This document shows, piece after piece, positions 6,478 through 13,118 of a stretch of DNA of 15,431 bases. The stretch's first letter is position 1; every line of letters starts with the position of its first letter. This DNA comes from Pseudomonadota bacterium (GTDB lineage: Bacteria > Pseudomonadota > Gammaproteobacteria > Steroidobacterales > GCA-2729495), in assembly GCA_030836925.1 (NCBI GenBank), contig JAUPLK010000009.1, positions 1 through 15,431 on the forward strand. Reading direction: 5' to 3'. A program made the translations under genes and the position numbers. The notes under the pieces were generated by a model, which did no database searches, had not been told where the DNA came from, and saw nothing but the letters and a program-made list of their open reading frames with translations.

Positions 6478-8877
6478 TCAGGCGGCCTGGATATCGTCAT
6501 TGCCGGGCGCGGCGGATTCGGGCGCGTCGAGGGGCAGACGGATGATGAAGGTGGTGCCGACGCCGGGTGTGGATTCGACCTTGATGGTGCCGCCATGCCG
6601 GACCACCACGACGTTGTGTGCCATGGCCAGCCCCTGGCCGGTACCCTTGCCCACCGCCTTGGTGGTGAAGAAGGGATCGAAGATGCGGGCAGCGACCTCC
6701 GGCGTCATGCCGCAGCCGGTATCGCTGATGCGGATCTCGGCCCTGTCATCCACGCGACGGGTGGCGAGGGTGATGGTGCCGCGGCTGCTGCCGCCGTCAC
6801 CGACCACGTCGCCGATGGCGTGTGCGGCATTGACGATCATGTTGAGGATCACCTGGTTGAAGTCGCCGGGCATGACCGGCACGGCGGGCAGGTCGGGGTC
6901 GAAGTCGGTCTGCAGTTCGGCGATGTACTTCCATTCGTTGGAGGCGACGGTGGCGGTGCTGGCAATGGCGCGGTTGATGTCCAGTGGCGTGCGCTCTGTG
7001 GCCGGATGCGAGAAGTCCTTCATGGCGCGGACGATCTTGCTGACCCGGTCGACGCCGTCGATGGACTGGTCGATGGCCGTGGGCACCTCGGCGAGCAGGT
7101 AGTCGGTGTCGGTTTCCTGCAGGGCCTTGCCGAGATCGGTGCAGAGGATCCGGCCATCGGTGGCGGTGGTCCCGAGTTGCCTGAGGCGCTCGATGAGCGC
7201 GAGGATCTCGCGGAAGGAGTCCTTGAGGAAGCGGATGTTGTCGCCGACGTACTGGGTGGGCGTGTTGATCTCGTGGGCGATGCCGGCCGCCAGTTGCCCG
7301 ACCGCCTCCAGCTTCTGCGCACGCAGCAACTGCTGCTCCATTGCCTTGCGGGAACTGATGTCGCGGATGACTGCGCTGAACAACTGCTCGCCATCGACCT
7401 TGAATGCACTGAGCATCATGTCGATGGCGAATATTTCACCGGACTTGCGGCGTGCATGCAGTTCACGCACCCGATCCACCACGGATCGGCCGCCGCCGGT
7501 CTCATACCGGGCATAGTCCCTGGCGTGCTTGTCCTGTGAGGCTTCCGGCAGCAGGCTGCTCACGGATTTGCCGGTGATCTCGCTGGCGCTATAGCCGAAT
7601 ATCCGCTCTGCTGCCGGATTGAAGGCCAGGATGCGGCGTTCGGCATCAGCGACGATGTGTGCATCCTGCATCGAGTCGATGACAGCGCGGTGGCGTGCCT
7701 CGCTGGTCGCAAGCGTATGCACGAGCCCGGAGAAGGCCCGGGCCAGGCCGCCGATTTCATCCGGATTCCCGGTTGGCAGGCCCTTGAGTGGTTGTCCAGG
7801 CTGGTATGACGTCACTGCGGCATTCATGCGCAGCAGCGGGCGCAGCAGACGTCCGATCGACCAGAAGGCGATTGGCAGCGTCAGCAGGGCGGTGATGCCC
7901 AGCACCCCGAGGACCTCAAGCCAGCTGGGTTCGGCCGAGCTTGTGATCACCTGTTGAGGCGTCGCCAGCATCAGCTGCAAGATCCGCTCGGGACGATCTG
8001 CGTGCAACGGAATCACGGTATTGCCGATCACCTGGCGCCCGCCAAGCCTGTCATGGGCAATCAGTGTTTCTGCCGGTTTTGCACCGGGTACGAGATCGGG
8101 AAATTCCTCGCTCAGGGATCGGGAATCACCGCGGCCGCCAGGCAGCAGCAGGCGTCCTGCCGCATCACTGAGATAGAGCCTGGATGAGGCTCCCGCCAGG
8201 TTTGCGATGCTGCTGCCGAAAGCATGCAGGTCTGCTTCGATCAACACGAATCCCGACAGGCGACCGTCCGGGGCATGAATCGGCGTGAGTGCATCGATCA
8301 GGGTTCGTCGCACCGATCCGGTCGGCTGGTCGATGCTTTCAATCCGTGCATCGGAGATCCAGGTCTGGCCTTTCGGCAGATCGAGGGCGGCCATGTATGC
8401 CGACGAGTCGCGCAGCTTTTGCACCATTCGGTGCGCACTTCCGGTCAGCGTCCTGCCCTCGGCGTAGACATGCAGGATGTCGTGGCCGTCGGCGCCGATG
8501 ATCCCGATCCGCCGGTAGGCTTCCCGGGTCCGCAGCATGCTAGTCAGCACCTCGGCAGCCCGGACCCGGCAGTGATCTGGCGATGGCGCTGAACTGTCTG
8601 TGCAGTTGGCTGTCCCAAGTTCGGCGATGGCAGGCAGCCGTGACACCAGCACTGCATCGCGACGCATGGTGTTGATGAATCCGGTGAACGCCTCGCCCAT
8701 GATCCGGGTTTCGCGACCCAGTTGGTCGCGATGTGAAATCAGCAGGGCAAGGGTTGCGCCGTGGTAAACCAGCAGGCCGGCCACCACCACCGTGATCAGC
8801 ACCAGCACCGTGACCATGGTCATCGCCTTGAAGCGAATGCCGAAGCGGTTTGGCCGGATTGTCGCGCTGTTGCTCAT
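6478..8877 (-). CDS. Membrane sensor histidine kinase (CACHE-like, HAMP, PAS)
   Basis: This gene encodes 799 residues from the ATG at 8877, 13 bases after the upstream kinase stop; an extension to 8985 would overlap that gene and is rejected. The order is: membrane helix about 20-45; periplasmic sensor about 46-315, CACHE-like in length and pattern (IGIIGADGHDILHVYAEGR, then WISDARIE and ALTPIHAPDGRLSGFVLIEADL), with cysteines C92 and C103; second helix about 319-341; HAMP about 343-393; PAS about 394-510; transmitter 515-784. The phospho-acceptor is H535 in GIAHEINTP. ATP-binding boxes are NMIVNAAHAI (679-688), DTGCGM (719-724), FDPFFTTK and GKGTGQGL. The CACHE call rests on layout only, so the ligand is unknown. 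It probably phosphorylates the receivers encoded just downstream. Its transmitter is a near copy of the one encoded just upstream at 8891-11305. Confidence 0.92.
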   Translation of the reverse strand: MSNSATIRPNRFGIRFKAMTMVTVLVLITVVVAGLLVYHGATLALLISHRDQLGRETRIMGEAFTGFINTMRRDAVLVSRLPAIAELGTANCTDSSAPSPDHCRVRAAEVLTSMLRTREAYRRIGIIGADGHDILHVYAEGRTLTGSAHRMVQKLRDSSAYMAALDLPKGQTWISDARIESIDQPTGSVRRTLIDALTPIHAPDGRLSGFVLIEADLHAFGSSIANLAGASSRLYLSDAAGRLLLPGGRGDSRSLSEEFPDLVPGAKPAETLIAHDRLGGRQVIGNTVIPLHADRPERILQLMLATPQQVITSSAEPSWLEVLGVLGITALLTLPIAFWSIGRLLRPLLRMNAAVTSYQPGQPLKGLPTGNPDEIGGLARAFSGLVHTLATSEARHRAVIDSMQDAHIVADAERRILAFNPAAERIFGYSASEITGKSVSSLLPEASQDKHARDYARYETGGGRSVVDRVRELHARRKSGEIFAIDMMLSAFKVDGEQLFSAVIRDISSRKAMEQQLLRAQKLEAVGQLAAGIAHEINTPTQYVGDNIRFLKDSFREILALIERLRQLGTTATDGRILCTDLGKALQETDTDYLLAEVPTAIDQSIDGVDRVSKIVRAMKDFSHPATERTPLDINRAIASTATVASNEWKYIAELQTDFDPDLPAVPVMPGDFNQVILNMIVNAAHAIGDVVGDGGSSRGTITLATRRVDDRAEIRISDTGCGMTPEVAARIFDPFFTTKAVGKGTGQGLAMAHNVVVVRHGGTIKVESTPGVGTTFIIRLPLDAPESAAPGNDDIQAA

Positions 8878-8890
8878 GTTGCGTTCACGT

Positions 8891-11305
8891 TCAGGCCGCC
8901 CTGGTGCCGGAACCGGCGTCTGCCATCGGGATGTCGAGTGGCAGGCGGATGATGAAGGTGGTTCCGGTGCCGGGCGTGGACTCAACCTTGATGGTTCCGC
9001 CGTGCTTGTCGACGATCACGTTGTGCGTGATGGCGAGACCCTGGCCGGTGCCCTTGCCCACCGCCTTGGTTGTGAAGAAGGGATCGAAGATGCGTCCGGC
9101 GGTCTCCGCCGTCATGCCGCAACCCGTATCGCTGATGCGGATCTCTGCCTCGTCGTGCACGCGGCGTGTGCTGAGGGTAATGACCCCGCGTCCGCTGGCA
9201 CCGTCACCGACCACATCGCTGATGGCGTGGGCCGCATTGACGATCATGTTCAGGATGACCTGGTTGAAGTCGCCAGGCATGACCGGCACGGTGGGCAGTT
9301 CCGGGTCGAAGTCGGTCTGCAGTTCTGCCACATACTTCCACTCGTTTGAAGCGACCGTGGCGGTGCTGGCAATCGCCCGATTGATGTCCAGGGGTGTGCG
9401 GTCGGTTGCCGGGTGTGAGAAGTCCTTCATGGCCCGCACGATTTTGCTGACGCGATCCACACCGTCCAGAGACTGGTCGACAGCCCTGGGTATCTCGTCA
9501 AACAGGTATCCGGCATCCGCTTCGTCGAGGGCGGCGCTGATGTCGGCCGACAGGATCCTGCCGTCGCTGGCGGCATTGCCAAGCTCGCTCAGGCGCGCGA
9601 GCAGGGTGGAAATATCCCGGAACGAATCCTTGAGGAAACGGATGTTGTCGCTGACAAACTGGATTGGCGTATTGATCTCGTGGGCGATTCCGGCCGCGAG
9701 CTGGCCTACCGCCTCGAGCTTCTGGCCGCGCAGCAGCTGCTTTTCCATTTCCAGCTTGTCTGAAATGTCGCGCCAGCTGGACACATAGTGGGTAACGGTA
9801 CCGCCAGGTTCCCGCAGCGGCGTGATCAGCAGATCCTCGTGCAGGCGTCGCCCGTCGGGCAGCTCCGTGGTTACCACGCCACCCCAAATGTCATCAGCGG
9901 CGGAAGTTTTGCGGAAGCTGTTCTCGCGGTCCGGGTCTTCAACGATATTCTTCTGCAAGGCATACAGCTGCTTGCCCATCATGTCGGCGCGTGGCTGGCA
10001 CAGCCGCTTCTCCCAGGCACGGTTGACGTAGACGATTGCACCATCGGCACCGGTGATGCATACGGCTTCGCCGGCATTTTCGACTGCTGCACCGAGCAGC
10101 CGAAGTTCTGCCTCGGCGGTGCGTTTTGCCGTCAGGTCACGAACGATTGCGCTGAAATAGATGCCGCGGCTGGTCTTGAGTCCGCTGGTGACTACTTCCA
10201 CGGGAAATGTCGAGCCGTCCCTGTGTCGGCCCGCATTCTCATACTGCCCTGCTGACGAGGTGCTGTCGTCGAAGTTGTCGGCAACAGCACGTATGGCATC
10301 CGTGCTGTTGGCTGTCTGGTATTGGTGTGCCACCAGTATGGCCACGGGTTTGTTCAGGACTTCGTCCAGGCTGTAACCAAACAGCCGTTGCGCAGCCGGG
10401 TTCATGGTCTGGATCAGTCCGTTTCTGTCAGCGGTGATATGCGCGTCGAGCATGCCGTCGATGACCGCCCGGCTGCGCTCCTCGCTTTCCTCCATGGCCA
10501 GGATCGCACTGGAAAGACGTGCATCGACCATGCTGCCGATCCACAGCATGCCGACGATGACCGACACCAGGATCACGACCACCGGCAGGACATCCGGGTG
10601 CATCACCGCGATGTAGTCGCCCAGCGGCTGCCGGGTGTAGAACTGGGTTTGCCCCATGGCGGAAAAGTGGTTGCCGATGGTGCTGTAGGTGATCAGTACC
10701 GAGCCGAGCAATTTGCGCAGCAGGGAATTGGTGCGTGTGCCAGCCAGTCCGAAATAGGCATAGAGACCTGCCATCGTGCCGGCGTAGCCGATCAGCAGCG
10801 GGATGAACAGTGTGCCGGTGCTGATGACGATGGTCGCATCGAGACCCAGCGACAGCAGCACGGCGTAGTGCATGCCACTCAGTCCCAGCGAGCACAGTCC
10901 GGCAGCCAGATGCAGACGCCACCAGCGGACGGCCTGGACGCCGACCAGGTGAATCATGAAGACAAAGGTGAGGATCCCGGGCAGCGGAGCCAGTACCACG
11001 CCGGGGATGTCGAGCTGCGCCGGGATCGGCATGGTCATGCCGAACATGGCGCTGTAAAGCATGGCGCAAACGCCGATGGCCATGGACGCAGCGCCAGCCA
11101 GCACCCAGGACTGGCGTGCCTCGATCGTGCGTGAGGCGGCAACCCGTTCCATGGTTGGCAACAACGACAGGGCGGCCAGCAGGCCGATGCTGGTGGCCAG
11201 CCAGCCTATGGAACCTTCGTAGGTGGGTATGGCTTCAAAGCCCGGTGCGCTGCCAAACGTGATGATCTCGCTGAAATTCATTGTCTGGCGCATTCCCTCG
11301 TGCAT
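8891..11305 (-). CDS. Membrane sensor histidine kinase with MHYT-like sensor and two PAS domains
   Basis: This gene encodes 804 residues from the ATG at 11305; ATGs at 11293 and 11281 are alternatives, and none has a good ribosome site. About seven membrane helices fill residues 32-258. Their loops carry motifs like the MHYT sensor: AMLYSAMFGM (81-90), GMHYAVLL (144-151) and GNHFSAMG (211-218). MHYT domains are proposed to bind metal through conserved Met and His residues and to sense gases such as O2, CO or NO. Here the first motif has Leu in place of His. PAS domains follow at about 275-392 and 400-515, then the transmitter at 522-791 with H542 in GIAHEINTP, NMIVNAAHAI, DTGCGM and GKGTGQGL. 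It is the first gene of the five-gene operon. The intergenic stretch above it (11306-11518) shows no clear sigma-70 promoter, so its promoter is unassigned. Confidence 0.92.
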   Translation of the reverse strand: MHEGMRQTMNFSEIITFGSAPGFEAIPTYEGSIGWLATSIGLLAALSLLPTMERVAASRTIEARQSWVLAGAASMAIGVCAMLYSAMFGMTMPIPAQLDIPGVVLAPLPGILTFVFMIHLVGVQAVRWWRLHLAAGLCSLGLSGMHYAVLLSLGLDATIVISTGTLFIPLLIGYAGTMAGLYAYFGLAGTRTNSLLRKLLGSVLITYSTIGNHFSAMGQTQFYTRQPLGDYIAVMHPDVLPVVVILVSVIVGMLWIGSMVDARLSSAILAMEESEERSRAVIDGMLDAHITADRNGLIQTMNPAAQRLFGYSLDEVLNKPVAILVAHQYQTANSTDAIRAVADNFDDSTSSAGQYENAGRHRDGSTFPVEVVTSGLKTSRGIYFSAIVRDLTAKRTAEAELRLLGAAVENAGEAVCITGADGAIVYVNRAWEKRLCQPRADMMGKQLYALQKNIVEDPDRENSFRKTSAADDIWGGVVTTELPDGRRLHEDLLITPLREPGGTVTHYVSSWRDISDKLEMEKQLLRGQKLEAVGQLAAGIAHEINTPIQFVSDNIRFLKDSFRDISTLLARLSELGNAASDGRILSADISAALDEADAGYLFDEIPRAVDQSLDGVDRVSKIVRAMKDFSHPATDRTPLDINRAIASTATVASNEWKYVAELQTDFDPELPTVPVMPGDFNQVILNMIVNAAHAISDVVGDGASGRGVITLSTRRVHDEAEIRISDTGCGMTAETAGRIFDPFFTTKAVGKGTGQGLAITHNVIVDKHGGTIKVESTPGTGTTFIIRLPLDIPMADAGSGTRAA

Positions 11306-11390
11306 GTGCCCGCGCCAGCCAAACAGTCAGTGGCCAGCGACAACCCACCGGGTATCCCCTGGATCGTTCGAAGTATCGGCAGCGGCGGGT

Positions 11391-11400
11391 ATTACGTAAT
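11391..11400. other. 10-bp palindrome ATTACGTAAT upstream of the kinase operon
   Basis: A perfect palindrome lies about 90 bases upstream of the first kinase start, in an AT-richer patch of an otherwise GC-rich gap. It could be an operator, but a 10-base palindrome can arise by chance. No promoter hexamers with proper spacing could be placed beside it. Confidence 0.25.
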
Positions 11401-11477
11401 GCGCCAGTTCACAATTCGGCAGACGGAAAGGGCACCAGTGTTTGCGGATGTGGCGCAGGGCCGGAAACGGCCCCGGT

Positions 11478-11504
11478 GCCCGGGCCCACGGACGGGGCCC
11501 GGGC
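11478..11504 (-). terminator. Strong GC hairpin after the 70-residue gene, possible terminator
   Basis: GCCCGGGCCC (11478-11487) and GGGCCCGGGC (11495-11504) form a perfect 10-bp stem with a 7-base loop, about 15 bases after the stop of the minus-strand gene at 11519. No T run follows in either direction, so it is not a standard intrinsic terminator. It may pause polymerase or protect the 3' end, and it would partly insulate the kinase operon from readthrough. Confidence 0.45.
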
Positions 11505-11518
11505 GTATGGGCTATGCG

Positions 11519-11731
11519 TCAGACGACGTAGTCGTCGAAGTCTTCGAGGGCTGCGCGCAGTATCCGGCTTTCGCGTGCCTGCTCGATCTTGCGTGCCGCT
11601 TCCAGGTGAAAACCCAGGCGGACGGCGGCAGTGGCGGGGCCGCCGTTGAACTCGCCGCCGGTATCCTCGGCGTCGGTTTCCTCGGGGCTTTCCCAGGCAA
11701 TGTCGGGAGATTCAGCTTCGCGTTTGCTCAT
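11519..11731 (-). CDS. Small acidic protein of unknown function
   Basis: This gene encodes 70 residues from the ATG at 11731, with AGGA nine bases upstream. A longer reading from 11779 is rejected because that ATG lies inside the predicted -10 box. The N-terminal half is acidic and probably disordered (SPDIAWESPEETDAEDTGGE). The second half is a probable helix (LGFHLEAARKIEQARESRIL) ending in LRAALEDFDDYVV. There is no membrane segment. The acidic start, charged helix and terminal DFDDY-type tail loosely resemble small PA3496-like proteins, but the match is too weak to name it. It has its own promoter and sits between the transporter and the signalling operon. Codon use fits its neighbours, and the start, promoter and hairpin agree on one short transcription unit. 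Confidence 0.6.
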   Translation of the reverse strand: MSKREAESPDIAWESPEETDAEDTGGEFNGGPATAAVRLGFHLEAARKIEQARESRILRAALEDFDDYVV

Positions 11732-11775
11732 CTTGCAGGGTCCTGTCTCAGGGCTGCGTGCCCGTTTCGGGGCGA

Positions 11776-11803
11776 ACAATATTTCAAATCTTCATGAAGT
11801 CAA
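11776..11803 (-). promoter_or_regulatory. Sigma-70 type promoter for the 70-residue gene
   Basis: On the minus strand, TTGACT (11803-11798) and TATTGT (11781-11776) are separated by 16 bases of AT-rich sequence. Transcription would start near 11769, about 38 bases before the ATG at 11731. The -35 box matches the consensus in five of six positions and the -10 in four of six. Confidence 0.6.
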
Positions 11804-11851
11804 GAGAGGGCTGGCATTAAGTCATGGGTAGTGCCTCAAGCACCGTTTTTC

Positions 11852-12985
11852 TCAGCGCTTGAGCCGCATGGCAACGGGAATGAAGATCGCCAGGGCCAGC
11901 AGGCAGCAGGCGATCGCCAGGGTGTTGGCCGGGCCATAACCGGCACCTGGCGTCAGCATCGGGCCGGCGATGACGGGGCCGAGAAAAAAACCGCCGATCT
12001 GGGCAGTGGGAATCAGCAGGCTGACCCGGCCGGTTGTATCGCTCAGTGCAATGGTGCCCATGATGTAGGGTCCATTGAGGTTCCAGAAGGTCTGGAATAT
12101 GGCCGCCGTCAGCATGAACTGCAGGAAGCTCATTTCGCCCTGCAACAGCCAGATCATCACGACCTGCACCAGCAGTGCGACGGTGACCGGGATGATGCGT
12201 CCGATCCGGTCCGCCAGCCCGGCGGCTGCCAGTGCGCCGAGTGTCGCCACACCGGTGGAGACACCCAGTGCAACGCCGACCTGGGTGGAGTCGATGCCGG
12301 CTGAGGTGCCGATCAGTTTGATGAAAAACCAGATTGCGCCGAGGCCGGTGCACCAGATCAGCATCACCGCCAGCGCGATGAAAGCCGGCAAGGCGGAACC
12401 GCCGGCCTGGCCACCGCCCGCATGATGACCAGCCGCACCGTCGGGTTGCGGAATCCAGCCGACCGTGAACAGGGTCACCAGCGCCAGGCCGGCGAGTGGC
12501 AACAGCACACCGCTGACCCCGGCATCCTTCGGTATCGGCAACAACAGAAAGCACAATACGCCCAGCACCACCTGCGCGGCGATCAGGAAGGCGAAATTGC
12601 GATCCTTCTGAGTGGTGCCGCTGATGATGGCGATGGCCAGCGCGAAGGCGGGACCTTCGCCAAAGAAGCCGACGGCAAAACGCAGTACTGCGAGACTGCT
12701 GGCCGAGGTGATGGAACCCGAAATGACGTTGCCGGTGATGACCACCAGGATGGCGACGATGGCCGCCGTCCGCCATTTGACCCGCGGCATCCAGAAGGCT
12801 GCAGCCACCGGTCCCAGCGCCGTGCCCAGTGCCTCGACGGCAATGATCTGTCCGGCCACACCCGGTTCGATGCCGAGTGCGGCCACCAGTGCCTCGGTGA
12901 TGATCGGTCCGGCCATGATGGCAAAAACGCCTATGCAGCCCAGCAGCAGGGCGGCGACCAGTGATGTCGGTTTGTCGGCTTGCAT
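11852..12985 (-). CDS. MFS transporter
   Basis: This gene encodes 377 residues, nearly all hydrophobic, with about 11-12 predicted membrane helices. It starts at 12985, with GGAGAG about 10 bases upstream. The N-terminal half shows the MFS pattern: helix 1 (LVAALLLGCIGVFAIMAGPIITEALV), a long second helix (GQIIAVEALGTALGPVAAAFWMPRVKWR) and GFFGEGPAFALAIAIISGTT in helix 5. The loop between the halves is short and contains GAAGHHAGGGQAGG. The second half has GLADRIGRIIPVTVALL, a DRxGR-type loop motif typical of MFS, then FWNLNGPYIMGTIALSDTTGR. The substrate cannot be told; the length is slightly below the usual 400. The 117 bases upstream hold a REP pair. It is on the same strand as the 488-residue gene, but the REP makes a shared full-length transcript uncertain. 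Confidence 0.85.
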   Translation of the reverse strand: MQADKPTSLVAALLLGCIGVFAIMAGPIITEALVAALGIEPGVAGQIIAVEALGTALGPVAAAFWMPRVKWRTAAIVAILVVITGNVISGSITSASSLAVLRFAVGFFGEGPAFALAIAIISGTTQKDRNFAFLIAAQVVLGVLCFLLLPIPKDAGVSGVLLPLAGLALVTLFTVGWIPQPDGAAGHHAGGGQAGGSALPAFIALAVMLIWCTGLGAIWFFIKLIGTSAGIDSTQVGVALGVSTGVATLGALAAAGLADRIGRIIPVTVALLVQVVMIWLLQGEMSFLQFMLTAAIFQTFWNLNGPYIMGTIALSDTTGRVSLLIPTAQIGGFFLGPVIAGPMLTPGAGYGPANTLAIACCLLALAIFIPVAMRLKR

Positions 12986-13004
12986 ATGTCTGTACTCTCC
13001 AACT

Positions 13005-13118
13005 GCAGGAGCGGTCGTGGTAGGAGCGGCTTCAGCCGCGAAGCCCGCATCATAGATGAAGAATCGCGGAAATCGCGTTTGAAATCGCGCCTGAAGGCGC
13101 TCCTACGGGCGCTCCTGC
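13005..13118. repeat. REP inverted pair with nested half units
   Basis: The left arm (13020-13040) carries the same core as the element at 4152. The right arm (13086-13106) is the inverted variant GTAGGAGCGCCTTCAGGCG read on minus. Each arm folds by itself around a TTCA loop. Outside them stand 10-base half units: GCAGGAGCGG at 13005-13014 and GCGCTCCTGC at 13109-13118, which pair with each other over nine bases. The right half unit lies two bases from its arm, the same spacing as in the first element. The TAG in the right arm (13105-13103) is the stop codon of the 488-residue gene. The spacer holds three copies of AATCGCG (13062-13068, 13071-13077, 13083-13089), the last being the end of the right arm. 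Confidence 0.88.

Noticed and set aside
6053..7539. Long plus-strand frames opposite the REC-HDOD gene and the CACHE-like kinase
   Set aside because: The minus strand encodes complete conserved domains here; the plus frames are low-complexity shadows.
10322..11134. A 270-residue His/Asp/Gln-rich plus-strand frame
   Set aside because: It is the reverse of the hydrophobic MHYT-like membrane region, so the polar composition is an artefact of the opposite strand.
11829..11851. GTGC-CTCAA-GCAC followed by TTTTT as a plus-strand terminator
   Set aside because: The stem is only four base pairs, and no plus-strand gene lies upstream.
11817..12776. A 319-residue minus-strand frame overlapping the transporter
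   Set aside because: It is in a different frame of the MFS gene and is Arg/His/Gly-rich with no domain.
13049..13054. TATGAT on minus as a -10 box for the transporter inside the REP spacer
   Set aside because: No acceptable -35 hexamer lies 16-18 bases upstream.
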